A stretch of 64,000 nt of DNA from Mongoliibacter ruber (GTDB lineage: Bacteria; Bacteroidota; Bacteroidia; Cytophagales; Cyclobacteriaceae). A program made the position numbers and the translations under genes. Positions 54,564 to 63,778 of the stretch are shown here, in pieces. Location: assembly GCF_003003005.1 (NCBI RefSeq), contig NZ_PVTR01000001.1, positions 393,108-457,107 on the forward strand, given 5' to 3'. The notes beneath the pieces are model-generated. The model did no database searches. It worked only from the letters and a program-made list of their open reading frames with translations, and was not told the origin of the DNA. Numbering within the stretch: the first letter of the stretch is position 1; every line of letters starts with the position of its first letter.

Positions 54564-56987
54564 ATGGCCACATTGATTAAGAAAAACAATAACCGGAATC
54601 TTGCTATTGGTGATGTTCAGTTTTGGAAAAAAGAAAAGCTCGGGTTAAGCGGCAGCACCTCAGTTGCCAATTTTCAGATAACAGTCTTCAGAGATGATAT
54701 CATTAGGATACAAGTCAGTCGTGAAGATTGCTTTAGCACAAACCCTTATTCTGTTGTGATGGAGCCTCAGGAAACTCACTATATCATAGAAGAAAATGAG
54801 GATTTCTTGCTTTTAAAAACCAAAAAAATCAAAGTTCATATCCAACTTTATCCCTTCTCCCTAACCTACCTCACCCTCGATGACAGAATAATAAATAAAG
54901 ATGACGCAGCCTTTGCTGTTTCTTGGCTTGGCACGGAAGTAACAAACTATAAATCTGTTCAACCAAATGAGAAATTTATTGGTCTTGGTGAAAAGACAGG
55001 TGGACTGAACCGTGCAGGAAGTGCTTATACAAATTGGAACACCGATTATTTTGCATATGGGGTCAATGACGACCCATTATATATGTCAATTCCTTTCTAT
55101 ATAGGTGTTCAAAATAATTTATCCTACGGTATCTTTTTTGACAATACGCACAAGACAACATTCAATTTTGGAGCTTCTACCAATAGGTTTATTTATTTTT
55201 CAGCTGAAGATGGAGACCTGGACTATTACTTCATGTATGATGAAAGCATTTCCCAAATAATTTCAGCATATACTGACTTGACAGGGAAAATGGAAATGCC
55301 TCCTATGTGGTCTCTAGGTTTTCAGCAATGCCGGTATTCATATTACCCTGAGTCGGAAGTCCTGACATTGGCACAAACATTCAGAGACAAAAAGATGCCT
55401 GCTGATGTGATTTATCTTGATATCCATCATATGGAAAAATATAAGGTTTTCACTTTTGATGGAGAGAAATTCCCGAATCCAAAAGCCATGATTACAAAGC
55501 TTAAAGAGAAGGGATTCAAAGTAGTTGTCATCATGGATCCAGGAGTAAAAACCGAAAAAGGATATCTCCCTTTTGATGAAGGTCTAGAAAAAGACCTTTT
55601 TGTAAAATATCCTGATGGTGAAGTTTACGAGGGTCAAGTCTGGCCTGGCTGGTGCGCTTTTCCTGACTATACCAAACCAGAAACAAGAAAGTGGTGGGCT
55701 GAAAAAATGGAGTTCTACAAAGAAGCAGGTGTAGATGGATATTGGACAGACATGAATGAACCGGCTTCTTGGGGGCAACACACTCCAAATTTGATTGACT
55801 TTTCCTATGAAGGAGAGGATGTCAGCCATCGAAAAGCAAGAAATATCTATGGAATGCAAATGGCAAGAAGTGCCAATGAAGGAAGTAGGTTACAAAGACC
55901 TGGTGAAAGACCTTTCATTCTTACTAGATCAGGATTCTCGGGGATTCAAAGATTTGCAGCAGCTTGGACTGGAGATAATGTGGCTACCGAAGACCATATG
56001 CTCGCTGGAGTGCGCTTGGTGAATAGTCTTGGATTGAGCGGTGTGTCTTTTGCTGGATATGATGTAGGTGGATTTGCTGGTGAGGCAAGCAAAAGCCTCT
56101 TTGCCAGATGGATGAGTATTGCAACCTTTTCTCCTTTCTACAGAGCACATTCGATGATCAATTCAAACGATGCCGAGCCGTGGAGTTTTGGAGAAGAAGT
56201 AGAGGAAATTTCAAGAAATTATATGAAGCTAAGATACAAGCTTTTACCTACTATATATTCAAGTTTTTATAAAAGTACTCTTGATGGGCTCCCTCTATCC
56301 AAAAGTTTGGCTATAGATCATCCTCATGACGAAAACATTTATGAATCTTCTTTTCAAAATGAGTATATCTTCTGTGATAGTTTACTGATAGCGCCAGTGG
56401 AAAGCACGAAGGAAATCACCAAAGTGTACTTGCCAGCTGGAGATTGGTATTACCTCTACAATTCCCAATTCCATCATGGCAGTCAAGTTATTTATCAGGA
56501 TTGTCCTACCTCTTACTTGCCTGTATTTGTCAAAGCTGGATCTATTTTGGTCCTACAATCTGAAATATACCATACAGGAGAAGTTCACGATGGTGCTTTG
56601 AGAATTCATCTTTACAAAGGAAAAGGTCAGACCACTTATCTTCACTATGAAGATGACGGCAAAAGCTTCAATTATAAAAACGGCATAAGCTTTTCGAGAA
56701 ATATTCATTGGGATAGCGATAACATGACATTAAGATTTGAAGAAGGCCAAGGTGAATATTCAAGCTCATTTTCAAAAATCATGGTCTTCTGTCATGGATT
56801 CGACTCAGAAAAAGCCAGTGGTGGTTTTGGTGAAATGAAAGCTGAGAAGCAAAATATCGCTTTCTTAGGAAGACTTACTGAATTTGATCCACTTCCGGAC
56901 CATCTTCATGAATACCACGAAAACAGTAATATTGACACCTTTAGTTTCGATCATCTCAGGGATGAATTTGAAATAAAATTCTCCTGA
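54564..56987 (+). CDS. GH31 alpha-glucosidase
   Basis: An 807-aa protein without signal peptide, so probably cytoplasmic. An N-terminal beta-sandwich (about 1-240) leads to the GH31 barrel, with MPPMWSLGFQQCRYSY at its start, VIYLDIHHMEKYKVFTFD, the nucleophile region DGYWTDMNEPASWG and the acid/base region AAWTGDNVATEDHM. C-terminal beta domains follow. It should release glucose from the ends of maltose or maltodextrins. It is followed after 26 nt by a sugar symporter gene, forming a two-gene operon under the LacI-type regulator (inference). Confidence 0.93.
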   Translation: MATLIKKNNNRNLAIGDVQFWKKEKLGLSGSTSVANFQITVFRDDIIRIQVSREDCFSTNPYSVVMEPQETHYIIEENEDFLLLKTKKIKVHIQLYPFSLTYLTLDDRIINKDDAAFAVSWLGTEVTNYKSVQPNEKFIGLGEKTGGLNRAGSAYTNWNTDYFAYGVNDDPLYMSIPFYIGVQNNLSYGIFFDNTHKTTFNFGASTNRFIYFSAEDGDLDYYFMYDESISQIISAYTDLTGKMEMPPMWSLGFQQCRYSYYPESEVLTLAQTFRDKKMPADVIYLDIHHMEKYKVFTFDGEKFPNPKAMITKLKEKGFKVVVIMDPGVKTEKGYLPFDEGLEKDLFVKYPDGEVYEGQVWPGWCAFPDYTKPETRKWWAEKMEFYKEAGVDGYWTDMNEPASWGQHTPNLIDFSYEGEDVSHRKARNIYGMQMARSANEGSRLQRPGERPFILTRSGFSGIQRFAAAWTGDNVATEDHMLAGVRLVNSLGLSGVSFAGYDVGGFAGEASKSLFARWMSIATFSPFYRAHSMINSNDAEPWSFGEEVEEISRNYMKLRYKLLPTIYSSFYKSTLDGLPLSKSLAIDHPHDENIYESSFQNEYIFCDSLLIAPVESTKEITKVYLPAGDWYYLYNSQFHHGSQVIYQDCPTSYLPVFVKAGSILVLQSEIYHTGEVHDGALRIHLYKGKGQTTYLHYEDDGKSFNYKNGISFSRNIHWDSDNMTLRFEEGQGEYSSSFSKIMVFCHGFDSEKASGGFGEMKAEKQNIAFLGRLTEFDPLPDHLHEYHENSNIDTFSFDHLRDEFEIKFS

Positions 56988-57013
56988 TAAACCGCAACAA
57001 TCAACCCAAAATA

Positions 57014-58348
57014 ATGCAGATAAAGCAAGACAAACCAAAACTGAGTTTTTGGCAAATCTGGAACATGAGTTTTGGATTTCTTGGGATACAATTTGGATTT
57101 GCCCTTCAAGGAGGATTTATGTCCAGAATATTCCAAACCTTAGGTGCTGAAAAAGATGCTATTCCACTGCTATGGATTGCCGCTCCACTGACAGGATTGT
57201 TGGTACAACCAATCGTGGGCTATTTGAGTGACCGTACCTGGCACATGAAATTCGGGAGAAGAAGACCTTACTTTCTCATTGGAGCCGTATTCAGTACGAT
57301 TGCGCTTTTTTTCGCCCCATATTCAAGTGCACTGTGGATGGCCGCAGGTGCACTGTGGATTTTGGATGCTTCCATCAATATTTCTATGGAGCCATTCCGA
57401 GCTTTGGTTGCAGATAAATTACCTGATAGTCAACGCTCATATGGATTTGTAGTGCAGACATTGATCATAGGTATAGGTACTTGGATTGCCAGTAATCTCC
57501 CATGGTTTATGACCAAAATAGGCATTCCCAACACTGCCGAAGCTGGTGTGATACCGGATTCTGTCAAATTTGCATTTGCGATTGGAGCAGTAGTACTTCT
57601 TAGTTCAATCCTTTACACCATTCTCACCACAGACGAATACCCTCCTGAGGACTTGGACGAGTTCCGAAGGAAAAATGAGGAGAGCAAAGGATTTTTAAAC
57701 GGATTTAAGGAAATTTTCAAAAATATAGCTGGAATGCCCTTGGTCATGAAGCAACTTGGAGTAGTACAGTTTTTTTCTTGGTTTGCATTTTTTACCATGT
57801 GGAGCTTTGCAACTCCAGCCATTACGGAACATGTCTTTGGTGCTACTGACACCTCATCTGCCGCTTACAACGATGCAGCAGATAGCGTAGGAAATTACCT
57901 CGGAACTTACGGCTTGGTTTCTATGATTTTTGCTTTGATCTTGGCTTTTATTACAAGTAAAATAAAAATCAATAGAAAACTCGTCCACATGATGAGTCTT
58001 TTTGCAGGAGGTTCTGGCTTTATCTTGATTTATTACATTTCCGAGCCTTGGATGCTGCATATCTGTTTTGCTCTAGTGGGTATAGCATGGGCCAGTATTC
58101 TTTCAATGCCTTATGCCATGCTTTCCAGTTCAGTCAATCCTAAGCAAATGGGGGTATACATGGGGATATTCAACATGTTTATTGTAATCCCTCAAATTAT
58201 TGCAGCTCTAGGAGGTATCAATTTTATGTACAAATTGCTTTTCGGCGAAGCGGTGGTCTTTACTATGGTACTGGCAGGTACATCTTTGATCTTAGCTGGA
58301 TTAAGTAATTTATTGATTACTAACAAAAATGCTACACATGATGGGTAA
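57014..58348 (+). CDS. MFS sugar:cation symporter (SLC45 / GPH-like, probable maltose uptake)
   Basis: A 444-aa integral membrane protein with 12 predicted helices. Early motifs: FWQIWNMSFGFLGIQFGFAL and PIVGYLSDRTWHMKFGRRRP, the latter the cytoplasmic loop signature (RxGRRRP) of SLC45-like sugar transporters. Similar Bacteroidota proteins are encoded beside maltose-using enzymes. Together with the GH31 enzyme it supports uptake of maltose or short dextrins across the inner membrane, followed by intracellular cleavage. A terminator follows. Confidence 0.88.
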   Translation: MQIKQDKPKLSFWQIWNMSFGFLGIQFGFALQGGFMSRIFQTLGAEKDAIPLLWIAAPLTGLLVQPIVGYLSDRTWHMKFGRRRPYFLIGAVFSTIALFFAPYSSALWMAAGALWILDASINISMEPFRALVADKLPDSQRSYGFVVQTLIIGIGTWIASNLPWFMTKIGIPNTAEAGVIPDSVKFAFAIGAVVLLSSILYTILTTDEYPPEDLDEFRRKNEESKGFLNGFKEIFKNIAGMPLVMKQLGVVQFFSWFAFFTMWSFATPAITEHVFGATDTSSAAYNDAADSVGNYLGTYGLVSMIFALILAFITSKIKINRKLVHMMSLFAGGSGFILIYYISEPWMLHICFALVGIAWASILSMPYAMLSSSVNPKQMGVYMGIFNMFIVIPQIIAALGGINFMYKLLFGEAVVFTMVLAGTSLILAGLSNLLITNKNATHDG

Positions 58349-58372
58349 TCTCTAGGTTTTATCATTCATTGT

Positions 58373-58403
58373 AATACCGTCTATGAAAATATACGGTATT
58401 TTT
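58373..58403 (+). terminator. Terminator after the sugar symporter gene
   Basis: Stem AATACCGT (58373-58380) / ACGGTATT (58393-58400) with 12-nt loop and following T residues. Confidence 0.75.
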
Positions 58404-58428
58404 GTTTAGCAAAATAAAAGAATCAATC

Positions 58429-59298
58429 GTGGAGCAAATCACAATTACAGGCGTACCGGAACACTTTAATTTTCCTTGGATTGAAGTAGTCAAAAGCCAA
58501 CCTTTCCTAAAAGAAAACATACAACTACAGTGGTTGGATGAGTCAAAAGGTTCGGGTGCTATGAATAAAGCTCTCAGAGAGGGAAAAACTGATATTGCCA
58601 TCGTGCTTACTGAAAGCTTTATCAAGGACAGAATTGAAGGGAATTCAGCAAAGATCATTGGCTTTCATGTTTCAAGCCCTTTGGTTTGGGGTATACACAG
58701 CTCTTCAAAAAGCAATATCAAATCACTTAAAAGTCTGGAAAAGTCTCCTTTTTTGATCAGCCGATTCGGATCAGGATCACATTTAATGGCTTATCTTTTG
58801 GCAAAAAGAGAAGGATGGAAGATTGACGATTCCCGCTTTGAAGTCATTGGAAATTTAGATGGGGCTATTCAAGCGTTTCAAGAAAGTACACCAAGAATGT
58901 TTTTATGGGAAAAATACACCACTAAACCTTTGGTAGATGAGGGCTTGTTTGATAGGGTTGGAGAAATCCCCACTCCATGGCCATGTTTTGTTATAGTTGC
59001 GCGTCAAGAAGTCATCGACGAAAAGCCTCAGCTTTTAAAATCTCTTTTATCAAAACTTTACGCCACATCTTCAACCTTAAAGTCTTCTCCTCAAACTGTA
59101 AGTTTGATCAGTCAGAAGTACAGAGTTCAGGAAGCCGACATTCTTGAATGGATCTCACAGACCGACTGGCAAACAGACAATCAGGTGAAAAGGAAGGATT
59201 TACATCATACTATGGATGTATTGAAAGAGCTTGGATTAATTGAAGCGGTTGTTTCTGAAGAATTCTTGGTGTCAAAAGATTTCGTCCAACTCATTTAA
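58429..59298 (+). CDS. Substrate-binding-like protein without signal peptide
   Basis: 289 aa from a GTG at 58429, which puts EQITITGVPEHFNFPW at the N-terminus; a TTG nine codons upstream is the alternative, and no ATG fits. The fold resembles periplasmic binding proteins of the NMT1/taurine class, with KTDIAIVLTESFIKD, SRFGSGSHLMAYLLAKREGW and MFLWEKYTTKPLVDEG. There is no signal peptide or lipobox, so it should be cytoplasmic and not part of a standard ABC importer. No permease or ATPase gene is near. It overlaps the next, convergent gene by 4 nt. Function is unknown. Confidence 0.7.
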   Translation: MEQITITGVPEHFNFPWIEVVKSQPFLKENIQLQWLDESKGSGAMNKALREGKTDIAIVLTESFIKDRIEGNSAKIIGFHVSSPLVWGIHSSSKSNIKSLKSLEKSPFLISRFGSGSHLMAYLLAKREGWKIDDSRFEVIGNLDGAIQAFQESTPRMFLWEKYTTKPLVDEGLFDRVGEIPTPWPCFVIVARQEVIDEKPQLLKSLLSKLYATSSTLKSSPQTVSLISQKYRVQEADILEWISQTDWQTDNQVKRKDLHHTMDVLKELGLIEAVVSEEFLVSKDFVQLI

Positions 59299-60590
59299 GG
59301 TTTGATATGGCCCATTCCTTCAAAACCTTTGCTTCGAAATGCAACTGGATCTAGGTAATCAATTGGATAGTTTTTGACATAGCCATCAGACTCTATAGAG
59401 CCAAAAACCCTCAATCCAGCTACGTGAGGTGCAGACATGGAAGTGCCTGAAGAATTCCTATATGTTCCACCTCGCCATGTGGAAAAAACATTTACACCTG
59501 GAGCTCCAAACTTGATAGGATGCCCAAAATGAGAAAACCAAGCCAATCGGTCTGAAGCATCTGTTGCGGAAACTGTAATGGTATACTCCCCATTGACTCT
59601 GGCTGGTGTGAAGGTGTTGCCGGGAAGTCGTGAATTCCCTGATGCTATAACCATCCAAATTTTACGCCGCTCAGAAATCCTAAGAACAGCTTCTTCCAAA
59701 AGTGGGAAAGGCTCTGTACTGTCGTCCCAGCCAAAACTCAAATTGGCCACATCGCCAGGTCTAGCCATACGGCCAACATATTCTACACCTGCAAGAATCC
59801 CTGAATCTGTAGCTTCAGCTCGCGGACCAAAAAACACTTTTATGGGAACCACTGGCACACCTGCAGCAACACCTACCACCCCAAAATGATTATCCAAAGC
59901 ACCAATTGTTCCAGCTACATGAGTGCCATGACCGTGTTCATCATTAAAATCCCAATTCCTCCTATCATTATAAGCATCGAACCCATGCCTATGATCGACA
60001 TTGAGATCTGGATGATTTAGGTCTATTCCAGTATCTATCACCCACACTTTTCTTGTGCCTTTGTATTCGAATGGCCCCCCTACCCTTTTGACTCCCCAGG
60101 GAACAATTTGTGTATTTTCAATCTCTATTGATGGGCTTTCCTTAACAGGTCTATTACCTTGCTGAATATTCAAAAATCTTTTCTTGTCAGGAATAATAAC
60201 TTTCACTTTCGGATCAGAAAGCATTTCATTTTTTTCATCCTCTGACAATTTCATTGCAAAACCCTGAAACCCCATAGAATATAATTGACTAATAGAATCT
60301 TCAACTATACCATATCTTGATAAAAACTCATTGGTTTCTTTCCTTAGCAACTCATGACTACCTTGGTAATCATTAGGGTCAACTCGGAAGTTTAAACGCT
60401 CCTCCTGATAAACCACTATATACTGTCCATCAATTACTTGACTTTCTTGGTATGAAATAGAGTGTAGATTAGAATGATCCAAAGAAATCAGGTCTTCCTG
60501 ATTTATATCTTGACACGATGTCAATCCAATAAACAGGGTGGATACAAAAACGTGAATGATAAAGAGATGCGAGAAAAAATGATTTTTCAT
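59295..60590 (-). CDS. Subtilisin-like serine protease (S8), lipoprotein
   Basis: 431 aa from the ATG at 60590; the frame extends 12 codons upstream. A lipoprotein signal (VSTLFIGLTSC) precedes an inhibitor-like I9 propeptide (about 45-145, QYIVVYQEERLNF). The catalytic triad is complete: Asp186 in VWVIDTGIDLNHPDL, His221 in HGHGTHVAG and Ser384 in SGTSMSAPHVAG, with the oxyanion Asn in MVIASGNSRLPGN. It should be anchored in the outer membrane or periplasm. The ATG is 22 nt after the histidine kinase stop, so the two are probably co-transcribed. Confidence 0.9.
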   Translation of the reverse strand: MKNHFFSHLFIIHVFVSTLFIGLTSCQDINQEDLISLDHSNLHSISYQESQVIDGQYIVVYQEERLNFRVDPNDYQGSHELLRKETNEFLSRYGIVEDSISQLYSMGFQGFAMKLSEDEKNEMLSDPKVKVIIPDKKRFLNIQQGNRPVKESPSIEIENTQIVPWGVKRVGGPFEYKGTRKVWVIDTGIDLNHPDLNVDHRHGFDAYNDRRNWDFNDEHGHGTHVAGTIGALDNHFGVVGVAAGVPVVPIKVFFGPRAEATDSGILAGVEYVGRMARPGDVANLSFGWDDSTEPFPLLEEAVLRISERRKIWMVIASGNSRLPGNTFTPARVNGEYTITVSATDASDRLAWFSHFGHPIKFGAPGVNVFSTWRGGTYRNSSGTSMSAPHVAGLRVFGSIESDGYVKNYPIDYLDPVAFRSKGFEGMGHIKP

Positions 60591-60612
60591 TGTTTTGATT
60601 TTATTAAGTTGA

Positions 60613-62613
60613 TCAACTCTGTTCACTTGCTACTGCAGGTACTTTGGATCCAGTAAATACTTGCACAATTTTCAATTGTATCTTGACTTTGGTTCCCTTT
60701 CCTTTTTCACTTTCAAAAGTCAATTCCCCATCCATCAATGCCATAAATTCTCTGGATATACTCAAGCCCAATCCCGTACCTTTCTCTTTCTCCGTTCCTG
60801 GACTGGATTGCACGATAGAAAAGGCTTCATTTTGAAAAGACTTTAAGATTTTTGGTGGCATTCCCATCCCGTAATCCTGTATTTCCAAAGTCACAGTTTT
60901 ATTTTCAGCATACGAACGAATCTCTATTTTTGACCCCTTTCTTGAAAACTTAATCGCATTGCTTAAAATGTTCCGGACAATCACTTGTAGAAGATCAGGA
61001 TCTGCCCATACTTTTTCTTTGGTTTCCAAATGAGTGGAAATGGTGAGTTCTTTGGCATCTGCTTGATTTTGCAATAGGTCCAAACATGGCTTTAAAACAG
61101 TATCCAAGTGAATTGGGCTTAATTGCACTTTAAATCCTTCCATTTGAGATTTTGACCAAGACAAAATATTATCAAGCACCACATATAAGCTATCTACATT
61201 TCTTTTCAGTATCAGCGATATGGTAGCAAATTCTTCAGGTGTCAATTCTTGTGCATTAACTAGACCAAGGACTGATTGTAGCTGAGAAACAGGAGACTTA
61301 AGGTCATGCCCAAGAATAGAAAACAGTTTGTTTTTGAGGTTATTGGATTTTTCAAGCTCTTTGGATTGTTTCTCCAGAACCTGTTTTTGCTGATTTACTT
61401 TATCCTGCTTGGATACCAAGTCTTTGTTGATTTCTTTGGATTTTTTATTTAAAACAAACAATCTGATCAATAGCCCTCCTAGCAGCAATACCGCAAGGGT
61501 AATTACAAAAATAAATAACCTAAAATTGCGAAGCCTTAGATCCTGTAGCAAATTTTCGGATCTGAGTACTTTGACCTCAGCATCGGATTTTTCAACCTCA
61601 AACATCCCTTGTATCAAAGCTAACCTGTCTAAATCCGCCTTTTCATTCAAAGTCTCGCTGAGATCGGTAAATGCTCTCAGGTTTAAATAGGCATTATCCA
61701 CGTCTCCCAAATCTTCATATACCAAAGCTAAATTTTTCAAAGTATTGGCCAGCTCATCTTGAAATCCATTTTCCAAAGCTAATTTTTTACCCCTTTCCAA
61801 TAATTCTACAGCTTTTTTACTATTCTTATTCATGAAATATGCCTTGCCAAGCCTGTGCAAAATAGAAGATTCAAAAGATGACAATCTCTGATGCGAGGCC
61901 GCACTCAAAGCACTTGCATAAGTAGAAATAGCTTTTTCTATCTCACCTTGAGCAAGATATACATCTCCTATTACCCTATTGGTGAAACTTGTGAAATAAA
62001 TGGAACCAGATTTTTCATTTTCCCGAATAGCTTCTTGAGCAAAATACATGGCAGAATCCAATAAATCTGTTTTACTGTAATTCAAGGCTATATTATTCAA
62101 ACTTCTGATGGTGATGTAAGAATCCTCAAGGTCTTTACCAATCTTATAAGCTTCTTTAAATTTTCTTATTGCTTCCTCATAATTCCGCTGTTGGTAGTAA
62201 ATGGCTCCAAGATTATTCAAAGTCATGGCTATCTCAGCCTTATCACTTTGATCCAAACCAATGAGGTATGCATCTCTTGAATACCGAAAGGCTTTATCCC
62301 ATATACCCAACCTGTAATGTATCCAGCCAAGATTCCCCTTGGCTTTTGCCAATTGAACGCTGTCTTTCAACACAATCGCCAAAGATTCAGCTTCATTACC
62401 CAATTCCAATGCTCTAGGAATATCTCTTTCCCTTAAAAGAAAAACTAACTTGTTAAGAACTTGTAATTTCCCCTTTTCATCAATTTCATTTTGCAGTAAG
62501 TTATCCAAACTGTCAAATTCATCTTGCTGGGCAACGAGACCATGGCTAACAAAAAATACCAAAAAAAAGATAATCACTCGTTTTATGGCACCTAATCTGT
62601 TTAAAAAAACCAT
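60613..62613 (-). CDS. Sensor histidine kinase with extracytoplasmic TPR domain
   Basis: A 666-aa protein. Signal peptide to about 29 (FVSHGLVAQ), then about seven TPR-like helical repeats (40-330, for example AMTLNNLGAIYYQQRNYEEA). A membrane helix follows at about 361-386 (LFIFVITLAVLLLGGLLI), a coiled coil, and the kinase core: H box FSILGHDLKSP (His at about 435), N box ILSNAIKFS (about 548), DYGMGMP (about 582) and GTGLGLSISREF (about 616). No receiver or DNA-binding domain is attached, unlike the hybrid sensors common in this phylum, and no response regulator gene is adjacent. Confidence 0.9.
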   Translation of the reverse strand: MVFLNRLGAIKRVIIFFLVFFVSHGLVAQQDEFDSLDNLLQNEIDEKGKLQVLNKLVFLLRERDIPRALELGNEAESLAIVLKDSVQLAKAKGNLGWIHYRLGIWDKAFRYSRDAYLIGLDQSDKAEIAMTLNNLGAIYYQQRNYEEAIRKFKEAYKIGKDLEDSYITIRSLNNIALNYSKTDLLDSAMYFAQEAIRENEKSGSIYFTSFTNRVIGDVYLAQGEIEKAISTYASALSAASHQRLSSFESSILHRLGKAYFMNKNSKKAVELLERGKKLALENGFQDELANTLKNLALVYEDLGDVDNAYLNLRAFTDLSETLNEKADLDRLALIQGMFEVEKSDAEVKVLRSENLLQDLRLRNFRLFIFVITLAVLLLGGLLIRLFVLNKKSKEINKDLVSKQDKVNQQKQVLEKQSKELEKSNNLKNKLFSILGHDLKSPVSQLQSVLGLVNAQELTPEEFATISLILKRNVDSLYVVLDNILSWSKSQMEGFKVQLSPIHLDTVLKPCLDLLQNQADAKELTISTHLETKEKVWADPDLLQVIVRNILSNAIKFSRKGSKIEIRSYAENKTVTLEIQDYGMGMPPKILKSFQNEAFSIVQSSPGTEKEKGTGLGLSISREFMALMDGELTFESEKGKGTKVKIQLKIVQVFTGSKVPAVASEQS

Positions 62614-62987
62614 TGTAATAATATTAATTTTTTCTACTAAAATTTTATACCCTACTCAAACTTCCTAATGTGAATTACCTTTAATTATATGAAAAGCATT
62701 TAAAGGTATTTTTCATACGATTAAACAGCTCTATAATTTCACTTCTTCCACTACCACTAAACAATGGGTAATTAATTCAAAAAACACAGAAAAAACTAAT
62801 CTTAAAGCCAAAAATGAATATTTGAATTTTGGTGAATTGCAGGTTAAAAATTCATCTTTTTTTCAAAAAGCTGAAAAAAAAAGCCTGACAATTTTTGATC
62901 AGGCTAAAATTGAATTTGACACTATATATATCCGGGCTCTTTCAAAAACCCAATGTAAATGTTGAACAAAGATTATGGGGGACCCTC
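62614..62987. other. Intergenic region between surE and the histidine kinase gene
   Basis: 374 bp, AT-rich, holding the surE terminator (62874-62905) and presumably the histidine kinase promoter. No gene is supported on either strand. Confidence 0.5.
62874..62905 (-). terminator. Terminator of the surE operon
   Basis: Stem AGCCTGA (62882-62888) / TCAGGCT (62899-62905); on the minus strand the hairpin is followed by a T-run (A-run at 62874-62882 on the plus strand). Confidence 0.82.
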
Positions 62988-63773
62988 TTAAGACAATTCG
63001 GCCCAATCCCAATCTTCATTCATCTGCTTAATCGCGTGGTGCGCAGTAAGGTCGTATTGGCAGGGAACGATAGAAATATAATTATTGCCTATTGCCCACT
63101 CATCGTTGTCTTCTCCTTTGTCAAAATTCACAAAGTTACCCGCCATCCAAAAATACTTTCTACCATTTGGATCAAACCTTTCAGAAAACTCTTCCTGCCA
63201 TTTGGCATGAGCTTGCCGACAGACTTTTACTCCTTTTATGGCTTCATTTCTTTTGGGCGGAAAATTTACATTCAATGCTACTCCTTTTGAAAGGCCGTGA
63301 TCTAAAACTTGCTTGGCTATTTTATATACATAGTCTTCTACGTGACTGAAATCGGCCTTGGAAGAATAGTCACACAAGCTGAAACCTATCGATGGTAACC
63401 CTTCTAAAGCGCCTTCTATAGCTGCTGACATTGTTCCTGAGTAAAGCACTGATATTGAGGTATTACTCCCGTGATTGATTCCAGAAACGACCAGATCAGG
63501 TGTTCTATCTTTCAATACATAATGCTTGGCTAATTTCACACAATCGGCGGGTGTTCCACTTGACTTATATGCTTCGACACCTTCAAAAATATCTTCCTCG
63601 TAAAGCCTAAGGGTTTCTCCTATAGTAATCGCATGCCCCATTCCTGATTGAGGGCTGTCTGGAGCGACTACTATGACTTCCCCCAGTTTTTTCATAACAT
63701 TTACCAATACACGAATCCCCTTCGAAGTGATGCCGTCATCATTCGAAACAAGTATTAATGGTTTTTTTGACAT
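62988..63773 (-). CDS. surE: 5'-nucleotidase / exopolyphosphatase SurE
   Basis: A 261-aa protein. It hydrolyses nucleoside 5'-monophosphates and is linked to stationary-phase survival. The metal site is complete: ILVSNDDGITSKGI (Asp-Asp), APDSPQSGMGHAITIG with the Ser, and VSGINHGSN with the Asn. Further conserved blocks are YSGTMSAAIEGAL and VALNVNFPP. The length is normal. It starts 5 nt after the stop of an incomplete upstream gene, so both are likely in one transcript ended by the terminator at 62874-62905. Confidence 0.95.
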   Translation of the reverse strand: MSKKPLILVSNDDGITSKGIRVLVNVMKKLGEVIVVAPDSPQSGMGHAITIGETLRLYEEDIFEGVEAYKSSGTPADCVKLAKHYVLKDRTPDLVVSGINHGSNTSISVLYSGTMSAAIEGALEGLPSIGFSLCDYSSKADFSHVEDYVYKIAKQVLDHGLSKGVALNVNFPPKRNEAIKGVKVCRQAHAKWQEEFSERFDPNGRKYFWMAGNFVNFDKGEDNDEWAIGNNYISIVPCQYDLTAHHAIKQMNEDWDWAELS

Positions 63774-63778
63774 AAAAA

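Noticed and set aside
62895-63290. 131-codon plus-strand frame
   Set aside because: Mostly antisense to surE and crossing its terminator side; no family features.
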